40,127 bases of DNA from Gemmatimonadota bacterium. Lineage in GTDB: Bacteria; Gemmatimonadota; Gemmatimonadetes; Longimicrobiales; Gaopeijiaceae. Location of the stretch: contig SLCK01000017.1 of NCBI GenBank assembly GCA_007125845.1, positions 1 through 40,127 of the forward strand, in the 5' to 3' direction. The notes under the pieces are model-generated. The model searched no databases and had not been told where the DNA came from. It worked only from the letters and a program-made list of their open reading frames with translations. A program made the position numbers and the translations under genes. How positions within the stretch are numbered: the first letter of the stretch is position 1; every line of letters starts with the position of its first letter. Below are positions 7,723-15,406 of the stretch, piece after piece.

Positions 7723-8670
7723 CTACTCGAGCGGGATCCGGTCCTTGTTCTGGGAGAGCCAGTCCCGGAACGTCTGCAGCTCCGGATTCAGCTTCCGCGC
7801 GAGCTCGAGATCCCTCCCGGCACAGTATTGCTCGTTGAAGTCCCGCTTCACCTGAAACATGTTGCCGAGGTCATCCGCACCGGGGAAGCCGAACCCGCGG
7901 TAGACCTCCGGGGGCACATCGTTGTACCTGACCTCCTGGCCGAGTGCGTCGCTCAACGCGGCCGCCATTTCCTTTCCGGTCAGAAACTCACCGGCGATTC
8001 CGACCCGTCGCCTCAGATACGCCTTCCCACCCTTCAGGACGCCGAGGGCACACTTCCCGATGTCCTCAGCCGCCATCCCCGGGAGCTTCGCTTCACCTAG
8101 CGGATAGGTCAGGGCGAGCGTTCCATCCGGCCCCGGCTTCGGGCCCATTCCGAAGTGGATCATGTTGTCCCAGTAAAACGAGGTCACCAGAAAGGTCGTC
8201 GGCACCCCCAGCTCTTCGAAGACCGCGTCCGCCTCACCCTTTCCGTCGTAGTGCGGGACCTTGTAGCGCTCCATCAGGGTGGGCATCCGGTCGTCGGAGA
8301 GCGGAACCCATGTTCTGGTGTCTTCGAGGGTGGACCAGATGACGTGGCTCACCCCCCGCGCCGCAGCGGCCTCTGCCATCGAACGGGCCTGCTCGATCTC
8401 CTTCTCGGGGGAAAAATGCTCCCAGAAGTTCGTGACCAGGAAGGCGCCATGCACGCCATCGAATGCCCGCTGGAGCGTATCGGGTTGATCGAGATCCGCA
8501 CGTACGACCTCAGCTCCCTGATCCGCGAGCGTCTTTGCGGCGTCCGACCCGGGATCGCGGGTCAAGGCCCGTACGGCGAAGGCTCCCGCCGAATCCGCAA
8601 GGATTGCCCGGGCGAGTCCCCCGCCCTGTGCTCCCGTGGCTCCCACCACGGCAATCAACTTTTCGCTCAT
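7723..8670 (-). CDS. NmrA-family NAD(P)-binding protein
   Basis: 315 residues. The N-terminus has the nucleotide-binding loop GATGAQGG (10-17) after a hydrophobic strand, typical of NmrA/HSCARG-like atypical short-chain dehydrogenases. The body keeps the NmrA layout: LVTNFWEH after the fourth strand, a HVIWSTLED segment where classical SDRs have the active-site Ser, and a YKVPHYDGKGEADAVF stretch in place of the YxxxK motif. Members act as redox sensors or as reductases on quinone-like substrates; which applies here cannot be read. The GAAAGGGATGAAAG run just upstream of ATG 8670 supplies an acceptable ribosome site. It lies between the ParA cluster and the M14 operon with gaps of 69 and 79 nt, so it may be its own transcription unit. 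Confidence 0.85.
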   Translation of the reverse strand: MSEKLIAVVGATGAQGGGLARAILADSAGAFAVRALTRDPGSDAAKTLADQGAEVVRADLDQPDTLQRAFDGVHGAFLVTNFWEHFSPEKEIEQARSMAEAAAARGVSHVIWSTLEDTRTWVPLSDDRMPTLMERYKVPHYDGKGEADAVFEELGVPTTFLVTSFYWDNMIHFGMGPKPGPDGTLALTYPLGEAKLPGMAAEDIGKCALGVLKGGKAYLRRRVGIAGEFLTGKEMAAALSDALGQEVRYNDVPPEVYRGFGFPGADDLGNMFQVKRDFNEQYCAGRDLELARKLNPELQTFRDWLSQNKDRIPLE

Positions 8671-8739
8671 TCTTTCATCCCTTTCTGGTTCGCCTTCTCA
8701 ATTGCAGGCCGAGGTCCCCACGAGCCATAGGAGAACCAG

Positions 8740-9753
8740 TCAGCCGCGCCCGGCGATCATCGCTTCGATTGCCTCGAGAGCTCTCCTTGCATCACCCAGT
8801 CGCTCCACCTCCTCCTCCAACTCCTTGCAGCGTGCTTCCAGCCTCGACCTGCTCGAGGTCTCGGTCTCGAGCCGGCCTTGCAGGTCGGCCACCTCGACCG
8901 CTCGCGCGTCCAGCCGATCCCGAAGCTCGGCGATCTCGCTTTCTTCCCGGGCGCGCTCCTCCTCTCTCTGCTGCAATGCGGCCTCAACCTCCGCGAGCAG
9001 AGAGGCCTGCTCATCGTCGAGCTGCCGCTGCTCGTTCAGCTCCGCCAGGACCTGGTCGCGCTCCGCTGCAAGCGCCTCCACTTCCGCAACCGCATCGCTT
9101 GCGATCTCGGCCCGCTCCTCAGCGCGCTTCTCGGCCGCACTTCGCGCGTGACGCTCCCGCTCCAACTCGTTCAGGGCCCGCTCGAGCTCCTCGCGGGTCT
9201 CCTCCAGGCTCTCCGCGAGCTCCGAGCGCTCCCGAATCGTCGCTTCGAGGCGGGACCGGAGTTCTCCCACGACCTCTCGCACCGCGTCGGCCGTGCGCTC
9301 CGGCTTGGCCCCTGCATCCGCGGCTCCGGCTCCCGCTCCGGGCCTGGTCGCGGCCGCTAGTCGCTCCCGGAGCTCGGAGAGACGATCCCGCCCCCGCGCC
9401 AGCTTGGACGGGTGCAGCGGGATAGATGGAGCAAAGACCCCGCTGCGCCGAGCGACGGGCTCGTGACCTCCCCCGCGCTCGGGTCCACCGCCGGGGGAGT
9501 CCCCTTCGGGCAGCAGCTGCCCATCGAAGAGGTCGGTCGAGTCCGTCGGATCAGAGGCGCGCTCTTCGGCTGATTCACGTGCCTCCACTTCGACGCGATC
9601 CCCTGGATCGTCGCCGACCTCCCGGTCCTCGGTGGGCTCCTCTCTTTCATCAGGCTCCTCGGGTTCCGCCTCCGAGGCGAGCTCGGTGAGCACCTTTCCG
9701 ATCCGGGTCCGGGGCTTCCGGGAGGGAACGTTGTCATTGAAGCGACCCTTCAT
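8740..9753 (-). CDS. Acidic linker/coiled-coil protein coupled to ParA
   Basis: 337 residues, no recognised family. Residues 1-20 are basic (KPRTRIGKVL), 25-75 very acidic (Glu/Asp runs), 75-130 low-complexity with Gly and Pro, and about 145-337 a continuous coiled coil of Glu, Arg, Ala and Leu heptads. There is no signal peptide or membrane segment. Its ATG (9753) overlaps the ParA stop by 4 nt, so the two are translated together. The build of a short basic N-terminus plus a long rod recalls partners that tether cargo to ParA-like ATPases, but that is inference. Coiled-coil proteins drift quickly, so homology searches may return false matches. Confidence 0.75.
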   Translation of the reverse strand: MKGRFNDNVPSRKPRTRIGKVLTELASEAEPEEPDEREEPTEDREVGDDPGDRVEVEARESAEERASDPTDSTDLFDGQLLPEGDSPGGGPERGGGHEPVARRSGVFAPSIPLHPSKLARGRDRLSELRERLAAATRPGAGAGAADAGAKPERTADAVREVVGELRSRLEATIRERSELAESLEETREELERALNELERERHARSAAEKRAEERAEIASDAVAEVEALAAERDQVLAELNEQRQLDDEQASLLAEVEAALQQREEERAREESEIAELRDRLDARAVEVADLQGRLETETSSRSRLEARCKELEEEVERLGDARRALEAIEAMIAGRG

Positions 9754-10715
9754 GAAATCCTCTCCTTCGCCCCTTCGGAGGAGCCGCTCAGCACCTCGGC
9801 GATCAATGAGTCCACGTCTTCGGCCCCCTTCCTGCCTGGCGCGAAGACGCAGATCGGTACGCCTTCGCTCGACGCCTGCGCGAACTTCGTCGACTGGCGG
9901 ACGATCGTCTGGGTGAGGAACTCGGGGTAGTGGTCCTCCAGAGCGCGCCGGGCCTCCCGCGCGATCCGGGTGGTGGGGCTGTATTGGTTGAGGATGATGT
10001 GGATCCTCCGCATGGTGTGCCCGAGATCCTCCTCCAACTCGGCCACGGTTTCGAAGAGCAGCTTCAGCCCGTGGAACGAGAGGAAATCCGGTAGCACCGG
10101 AACCAGGAGATCGTCGGCCGCCATGAGCGCATTCAGATTCAGCAGGCCGAAGGATGGTGGGGCGTCCATGACCACGAACTCGTAGCGATCGGACACCGGC
10201 TCGAGCGCCTTCCTGAGCTTGTACTCACGGCCGGCCATCGGCATCAGCGCCATGTCGATCGTGCTCATCCCGAGATTGGCCGGCACGAGATCGAACTCCG
10301 CGAGTGACGTCGACACCGCGGCTTCCGCAATCGGCACCTTGTGGGCGAGGACATCGTGAAGGGTCAGCTCACACGCCTCGCCGTCGATCCCCAGATGCTG
10401 CGTCGCATGGCCCTGCGAGTCGAGATCGAGCAGGAGCACGCGGTGCCCCATCTCGGCCAGACGATAGGCGTAGGCCACCGAGAGGCTCGTCTTGCCCGTG
10501 CCTCCCTTGAAGTTGAGAAAGAGTTGCCGGCGCAGCGGTTGTGGGGTGGGGTGGCGGCCCAGAGCCCTGCGGTATGCGGAAAGATCGCCTGGAGTGTAGA
10601 ATTCCGGCGGCTCCTGCTCTCGTCCCGAATTCAGGCGCCGGTCGACTTCGGAGAGCTGACTCTCGGACAGACCGAGGACCCCGGCGAAGTGTTTCCTCCT
10701 GTATCGGATCTCCAC
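9750..10715 (-). CDS. ParA/MinD-type ATPase with N-terminal DNA-binding-like segment
   Basis: 321 residues. Walker A is the deviant ParA form KGGTGKTS (70-77), followed by LLDLDSQG (95-102, Walker A') and FVVMDAPPS (180-188, Walker B). ParA ATPases form nucleoid-bound gradients that position chromosomes, plasmids or protein cargo. Residues 5-55 precede the fold and look like a MerR/ParA-type helix-turn-helix: LGLSESQL and later FYTPGDLSAYRRAL. GTG 10715 is chosen because GAGG lies 7 nt upstream; the frame stays open further, but that part has unlikely composition. No ParB or parS-like site was seen nearby. Both neighbours are coiled-coil proteins, so cargo positioning rather than plasmid partition is the better guess. 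Confidence 0.85.
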   Translation of the reverse strand: MEIRYRRKHFAGVLGLSESQLSEVDRRLNSGREQEPPEFYTPGDLSAYRRALGRHPTPQPLRRQLFLNFKGGTGKTSLSVAYAYRLAEMGHRVLLLDLDSQGHATQHLGIDGEACELTLHDVLAHKVPIAEAAVSTSLAEFDLVPANLGMSTIDMALMPMAGREYKLRKALEPVSDRYEFVVMDAPPSFGLLNLNALMAADDLLVPVLPDFLSFHGLKLLFETVAELEEDLGHTMRRIHIILNQYSPTTRIAREARRALEDHYPEFLTQTIVRQSTKFAQASSEGVPICVFAPGRKGAEDVDSLIAEVLSGSSEGAKERIS

Positions 10716-10764
10716 AGACAGGCCTCGCGGGAATGGGTCGCGATCGGAGGCCCTGAACTCGGGG

Positions 10765-11973
10765 TCAGGGCACGGTTTCGGGCGTAGTGAGGGAAGGCGC
10801 TTCCCGGATGCGGGCTCGGGGTGCGCCCGCTGCCGAAGCGCCCTGCCGGAGCGCCTCCCGGACCACTCTCCGCACCTGGGGATCGGGGTCTTCCTGCAGC
10901 GGTGCCAAAAGAGACCTGAGCTCCAACCCACGCGCCGTAGCCGCCGCGAGCACGACGCGCCGCCGCACCCGCGGGTTCTCGTCGGTGAGGCCCTCCCGGA
11001 CCACACTTGCCAACGCAACAGGATCGCGCTCCATCAGACGCCCCAGCGCCTCGTACGCCGCCGCACGGACTGCCGCCTCGGAGGACCGCGCGAGGGGCCT
11101 CACCGCCTCCGCCAACCCGTCGTCCTGCGCGCCCTCCCCGATCGCCCGCAGCTCCTCACGAAGGAGCGGAAGGTCGGCGCGCGCGATCGCACTCACCAAG
11201 GCATCGGTCGGCCGCGGCGCTTCCGGAGCTTCCGCGGCACGCGCGCCAGGTTCTGAATCGCGTACCGCAGTCCGGCTCTCGGGCCTCGATTTGTCCTGCA
11301 TATCCGACTCATCCCGCCGATCCCTCTCGATTCGGGCACCTCCATCGCGCAGGCGGGCTTCCCGGCCCTCGAGCTCCTCGCTCCGCCTCTCCAACGAGAC
11401 GATCTCCCGGAGCAGCTCCGAGAGATATCCCGAGAGGTCAACGGCTTCGGGGCCTTCATCGTTCACGAGCTTCTGCCACGCGGCCACCCGGGTGAGGAGG
11501 GTCTCCCGGCTCGCAAGCAACTCGTCGACGCGGTCCCGCAAACGGGCGACCTGTCTCTCGTTCACCCCGGCACGGTGCCGTTCCGCGGCGAGATCCCGCC
11601 GGAGACGGATCAGCTCCGCTGTCTCTCCCTGTGCGCCCGATTCGAAAAGGTGTCCCTCGAGCTCGGCCCGGAGGGCCTCGGATCGATCCAATCGCTCATG
11701 TATAGTCACGATCTCCTGGCGCGCCTCGGCCAACTCCTCCTGAAGCGCCGCCTGCCGCCGCGCGTGCTTGGCCTCGCGCGCGGACGCTTCGGCGAGCTTG
11801 ACCCGGGCGTGGTCCGCCTCGGCCCGTGCAACCTCCAACTGCGAGCGAAGCTGCTCCATCCGGCACTCGAGCAGAATCACCCGCTCCTCGTCGGAGGCTG
11901 GCGATCGGGACACGGGTGGGTCGTCCCGCCGGCTATCCTGCGAAGGTCCGCTTTCCTCGCGTCTTCCCGTCAT
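10765..11973 (-). CDS. Coiled-coil protein with C-terminal HEAT-like repeats
   Basis: About 402 residues from ATG 11973; a TTG at 11985 is the alternative, and neither has a strong ribosome site. Residues 25-220 form coiled coil (EQLRSQLEVARAEADHARV and similar). A charged linker of about 50 residues follows. The last 130 residues have HEAT/PBS-type helical pairs, such as AAVRAAAYEALGRLMERDP and PRVRRRVVLAAATARGLELR, with a third copy at DPQVRRVVREALRQG. HEAT repeats bind other proteins. The gene lies 49 nt upstream of the ParA gene on the same strand and is probably the first gene of that operon. No catalytic motif is visible. A scaffold or adaptor role is inferred. Confidence 0.75.
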   Translation of the reverse strand: MTGRREESGPSQDSRRDDPPVSRSPASDEERVILLECRMEQLRSQLEVARAEADHARVKLAEASAREAKHARRQAALQEELAEARQEIVTIHERLDRSEALRAELEGHLFESGAQGETAELIRLRRDLAAERHRAGVNERQVARLRDRVDELLASRETLLTRVAAWQKLVNDEGPEAVDLSGYLSELLREIVSLERRSEELEGREARLRDGGARIERDRRDESDMQDKSRPESRTAVRDSEPGARAAEAPEAPRPTDALVSAIARADLPLLREELRAIGEGAQDDGLAEAVRPLARSSEAAVRAAAYEALGRLMERDPVALASVVREGLTDENPRVRRRVVLAAATARGLELRSLLAPLQEDPDPQVRRVVREALRQGASAAGAPRARIREAPSLTTPETVP

Positions 11974-12094
11974 TTTCCAAGCCAACCCGCGCGGGAGATG
12001 AAGAGAGGAGAAGGTGCGGCAGCGTACCGTACCCTATTCAACCAAAGCCGGAACCTAGACGGGGCGGTTCGAGCGGGCAAGGGAATGGCAGCGG

Positions 12095-12517
12095 TCACGT
12101 CGGATCGGCGGACGCCGGCCCCGAAGCGATCACCCGCACCGCCACCTTCCGGGTTCGGGGACCGTCCCATTCAGCGAGGAAGACGCCTTGCCAACGCCCG
12201 AGGACGAGCGCTCCGTCGTGAACGAGGAGCGTCAGGCCCGGACCGAACAGGCTGGTCTTCACGTGTGAATCGGAGTTCCCCTCGGCATGCCGGTAGTAGA
12301 GCTCGTCTTTGGGAACCAACTCCCTCATCTTCCGGAGCATGTCGCGTGGCACGTCCGGGTCCGCGTTCTCGTTCACCGTGAGTCCACACGTCGTGTGCAG
12401 GGCCCACAGGTGCACCACACCATCGCGAACGCCGCTCTCCCGGAGCAATGCCCTCACTTGAGGGCCGATGTCCACGAACTCTTCCCGAGAACGGGTCGGA
12501 ATCTCGAGCGTTGTCAC
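12095..12517 (-). CDS. yjbQ: YjbQ-family protein (UPF0047)
   Basis: About 140 residues from GTG 12517, the usual family size. Conserved landmarks: HTTCGLTVNENADP (41-54), YYRHAEGNSDSH (74-85), GRWQG (107-111) and EWDGPRTRK (116-124). These His, Asp and Glu residues line the presumed active site of the YjbQ fold. Family members complement thiamine-phosphate synthase mutants weakly, but their true reaction is unsettled. The start is uncertain: the frame stays open back to 12673 through residues that do not look like the family and overlap the neighbouring gene, and no clear ribosome site sits before GTG 12517. A 121-nt gap separates it from the ParA cluster downstream. Confidence 0.85.
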   Translation of the reverse strand: MTTLEIPTRSREEFVDIGPQVRALLRESGVRDGVVHLWALHTTCGLTVNENADPDVPRDMLRKMRELVPKDELYYRHAEGNSDSHVKTSLFGPGLTLLVHDGALVLGRWQGVFLAEWDGPRTRKVAVRVIASGPASADPT

Positions 12518-12545
12518 GTACGAGCCAAGCAGGGTAGAGGGCGCA

Positions 12546-13838
12546 CTATCCGTCGCTGTCGGGTCGAGGGCGGGCCCGACGCTGACCACCTCCCGAGTCT
12601 CCAGCCGAGTGTCCGCCAGGCGACACCTGCGATCCGCCCCGGGTGGAGGAGGGAGTCGGAGACGCGGACGCACCCCGATCCGGTGAACGATTCGCGGAAG
12701 GACGGGGCGAGCGACTGGACGAGGGGGCCGAACGCTGGGTCGCCGGGGTCGACGGTCGAGTCGACTCGCTACCGGCCCGGTAGCCTTCCCTCGGATTCAC
12801 TCTAGCCCCCCGATCCCGCACCGTCGGTGGCTGTACGACGAGCACCCGCGGGTAGCGGTATCCGGACATGCCGTACCCGTAGCCGCCGTAACGGAAGGAG
12901 TCGTGCCAGTACGGATCGTAGAAACCGATTCCCCAGGGAGAATACCCCCGGAAGACACTGATTCCCATCCGAGCGCCCGAACGGCCGGCGGGCCAGGGCG
13001 CCACCGCGCGGGCGGTTGGTCGCTCTTCGGCCCGCAGAGCCGGCTCACGGCCCTCGATCTCGAACCGATCGGGATAGGCCAGAGCCACCATGACGTCGAG
13101 AACGTCCTCGGACACGCCCCTGTCTGCCATCCCCTTGAGGGTGCGGGCGTCGAGCTCGAAGACGTCGCCCCGTTCCACCAGGAGGGCCCCGGTGGCGGCC
13201 GAACCCACCTCGGAGACGAGCTCTACGACGTCGTCTGCGGCGAGGCTCCTACCCGCTCGAGAGCGAGCCGCAGAGACCGCCAGCTCGAGGCCGGCCGCCG
13301 GATCTCCTATCCCGTGGTCTGCGAGCGCCGATCGGGGTGCCGGTCGGAAGCTACGAATCCCGAGGACCGGGCTCGCTTCACCGGTGCGAACGGCATGGAT
13401 CTCCATCCACGCATCTCCGTCGGGAAGGAAGGTAAGGACGCCTCGCGATGTCCGGCTCAGATCCTCCGCGCACCGCAACTCGGAGTGGAGGTAGAGCCGG
13501 TCACCTCCCCCGGACCACTCCGCCCTGCGCTCCCCGACGCATCCCCCTTCCTCGGCCGGAGAGGGCAGGCCGTCGGCTCGGAGCTCCTCCCTGGCTACCA
13601 CCTCTCCCGCCTGGTAGGTGACCAGCTCCACTCCCATTTCGTCTCCGATGAACTCGAAGCAGACGAGAAATCGGTCGTCTTCCTCCTCGCCGGGCTGGAG
13701 CGCACCTTCCCAGCATCCGATCCACGGCAGCCAACGGTCTCGATCGACCGAGGAGCGGTCTTCCGCCGTCGCAACAAAGGGCAGAGCGACGAGCAGGAAG
13801 ATGAGGGTCGTCGCGACCCGGATCGGCACATCCTTCAT
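12546..13838 (-). CDS. Exported protein of unknown function with Ser/Arg/Pro-rich tail
   Basis: 430 residues; family not recognised. A signal peptide covers about 1-25 (hydrophobic core ATTLIFLLVALPFVATA). The next region opens RWLPWIGCWEGAL and contains a few Cys residues (IGCWEG, VCFEF, GGCVGE, LRCAED) that may form disulfides; it resembles a lipocalin-like periplasmic domain only loosely. Around residue 300 is a Tyr/Gly-rich stretch (FRYGGYGYGMSGYRYP), and the last 80 residues are low-complexity Ser, Arg, Pro and Gly. The upstream GGGAGGG supports ATG 13838. The product is probably envelope-located. The disordered tail may bind anionic surfaces, but nothing in the neighbourhood fixes a role. 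Confidence 0.75.
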   Translation of the reverse strand: MKDVPIRVATTLIFLLVALPFVATAEDRSSVDRDRWLPWIGCWEGALQPGEEEDDRFLVCFEFIGDEMGVELVTYQAGEVVAREELRADGLPSPAEEGGCVGERRAEWSGGGDRLYLHSELRCAEDLSRTSRGVLTFLPDGDAWMEIHAVRTGEASPVLGIRSFRPAPRSALADHGIGDPAAGLELAVSAARSRAGRSLAADDVVELVSEVGSAATGALLVERGDVFELDARTLKGMADRGVSEDVLDVMVALAYPDRFEIEGREPALRAEERPTARAVAPWPAGRSGARMGISVFRGYSPWGIGFYDPYWHDSFRYGGYGYGMSGYRYPRVLVVQPPTVRDRGARVNPREGYRAGSESTRPSTPATQRSAPSSSRSPRPSANRSPDRGASASPTPSSTRGGSQVSPGGHSAGDSGGGQRRARPRPDSDG

Positions 13839-13914
13839 GGAGCAGCCCTCCCTTTCTACGGAGAGTCGTGGTGTGTCGGCGGCACCAGGACGTCCGACGA
13901 CTCCGAATTCTACA

Positions 13915-14757
13915 CTAGAAGCGGTAGGAAAGTCCCGCCGTCAGACGTGCCCCTGCCAGGTCGAGGGGATCGAAGTCTCCGAAGTCGCTCGAGAGGTGAT
14001 CCCGTCCCCACTGGTAGCGACCTTCCACGACCACCGCAGCGCGTGGGGTCAACCTGAGCTCGGCTCCTCCCGAAAGGTACGGAAAGAAGGCGCTTCCCTC
14101 GGACGCGAACCGGTCATTGAAGATGATCTCGTCGACCTCGTCCACGAAATCCCCCCACTGCTCGAACCTGTAGCCGGTGATTCCCCCTCCTCCGCCTACG
14201 AACACATTCCAACGACTGGGCACCCAGGCGAAGGTCGAAAGCCGCTCCCCGCGATCCCGGACGTACCACCGGAGACCGAAGGATGCGGAGGGACCGTGTC
14301 TGACGCGTGTCGTCTGACGAATCTCGCTCCCGTCATCGTAGTCGACCCATTCCCGGTCTGAGCTGCGACGGGTCAGCCGACTTCCGTCGACTCCGAAGGT
14401 GAGCTCGAGCCGGGAATCGAGCCAGATCCCTCCTTCGACCCCGAGGGCCATCCCAATGAAGTCGGATGAGGAGAGAGTGAAGCGGTCCGTCGTGAACTCG
14501 TGCAATTCACTGTCGCCGCGGTGAAGGAAGATTCCGCTCCGGATCCCCAGGCTCACGCGAGGACGTTGGAAGAGGAAATCCGGATCGTCCGGCCCGCGGG
14601 CTTCGGGCTCGAAAACGGCCGTAGCCTGCCCCCCGGTCCGACTGCCCGTTGGCCGCAGCTCCGATTCGCCCGACACGCCGGCGGAGAGCGCCAACGGCCA
14701 AGCCGTGACGCACACGACAATCCAAGCACAAACGACATCGAGGCGGGGCTTGTTCAT
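13915..14757 (-). CDS. Outer-membrane beta-barrel protein
   Basis: 280 residues from ATG 14757, chosen because GGAGGG lies just upstream and the product then begins with a signal peptide (MNKPRLDVVCAWIVVCV..., cut near SAG). The mature part alternates polar and aromatic residues in strands: FVGGGGGITGYRF, AFFPYLSGGAELRLTPRAAVVVEGRYQWG, and a final strand LTAGLSYRF. A terminal Phe is the usual BamA recognition signal for outer-membrane barrels. About 8-10 strands are expected from the length. The gene is followed by the exported protein gene at 12546-13838, 76 nt away on the same strand. The role may be structural or a small-molecule channel; the sequence does not say. Confidence 0.8.
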   Translation of the reverse strand: MNKPRLDVVCAWIVVCVTAWPLALSAGVSGESELRPTGSRTGGQATAVFEPEARGPDDPDFLFQRPRVSLGIRSGIFLHRGDSELHEFTTDRFTLSSSDFIGMALGVEGGIWLDSRLELTFGVDGSRLTRRSSDREWVDYDDGSEIRQTTRVRHGPSASFGLRWYVRDRGERLSTFAWVPSRWNVFVGGGGGITGYRFEQWGDFVDEVDEIIFNDRFASEGSAFFPYLSGGAELRLTPRAAVVVEGRYQWGRDHLSSDFGDFDPLDLAGARLTAGLSYRF

Positions 14758-14986
14758 GCGGCCCTCCGGGCCGTGCATGGGAGGACGCTCGCGATGCGGG
14801 CCGGTGCGCATCCAATCGCTCGTCCCGATGCCAGAGATACGAGCCCGGGATGCCGAAGGTTCCCGAGGACACCGAGATCGGAACCACTCCCCGTCGGCGA
14901 TCACCTTTCCTATCATAATGGCCGAGTGGCCGATCATGGTGGCCCGCGACAATCACCCCACTTCGACCCCGACCGGAGCCCCGCCG

Positions 14987-15286
14987 ATGAGCGCAGATAA
15001 GGACGACCCGACGGAAGAACTCAAGGACCAGCTCGAGGAATGGAACATGGGCCTCGACGAGCTGCAGTCCCGCATCGAGAGAGCCGAAGCCGAAAAGCAA
15101 TCTCGGCTGAACGAGCGAGCGAAGGAGCTCCGCTCGGACTATGAAGCCGCCCAGAAGCGCTTCTCGTCCCTCGGCGAAGGGACCCCGGAGGAGTGGGACG
15201 AATTCCGGGAGGGGATGAAGGAGGGTCGCAGGCTGCTGGACGAGGCGCTCGAGGAGTCGGGGGGATCGTCCGGATCCGACGGCTGA
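14987..15286 (+). CDS. Small coiled-coil protein, sll1863-like
   Basis: 99 residues. ATG 14987 has GGAG at 14975-14978. The sequence is a single helical, strongly charged chain: LKDQLEEWNMGLDELQSRIERAEAE, then a turn at SLGEGTPEEWDEF and a short helix. The LKxQLxEWNxxLDxL opening and the W-rich second helix match small cyanobacterial and proteobacterial coiled-coil proteins of the sll1863 type, whose function is not established. There is no signal peptide or membrane segment, so it should be cytoplasmic. It is transcribed away from the barrel gene across a 229-nt gap and ends 4 nt before the stop of a convergent small frame. Confidence 0.75.
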   Translation: MSADKDDPTEELKDQLEEWNMGLDELQSRIERAEAEKQSRLNERAKELRSDYEAAQKRFSSLGEGTPEEWDEFREGMKEGRRLLDEALEESGGSSGSDG

Positions 15287-15290
15287 GCTC

Positions 15291-15383
15291 TCACCCCGAC
15301 CGCACCCAGGTGGCCAACACAGCCAGGAGGAGGAGCACGACTCCGAGAACGTCGGCGACTCGCCGTACTTTGTGGTGAAGCAT
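15291..15383 (-). CDS. Possible 30-residue single-pass membrane peptide
   Basis: A 30-residue frame, MLHHKVRRVADVLGVVLLLLAVLATWVRSG, split here as a basic head (MLHHKVRR), one membrane helix (VLGVVLLLLAVLATW) and a short basic end. ATG 15383 is preceded by GGGGGAGGA about 7 nt upstream, a strong ribosome site. It lies 23 nt downstream of the flavocytochrome gene on the same strand, so it may be the last gene of that operon. Small membrane peptides of this type often tune a neighbouring membrane enzyme. It could also be chance, since 30 codons are easily open in high-GC DNA. Confidence 0.45.
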   Translation of the reverse strand: MLHHKVRRVADVLGVVLLLLAVLATWVRSG

Positions 15384-15406
15384 TCGACGTTCCTCCCCCG
15401 ATGGGG

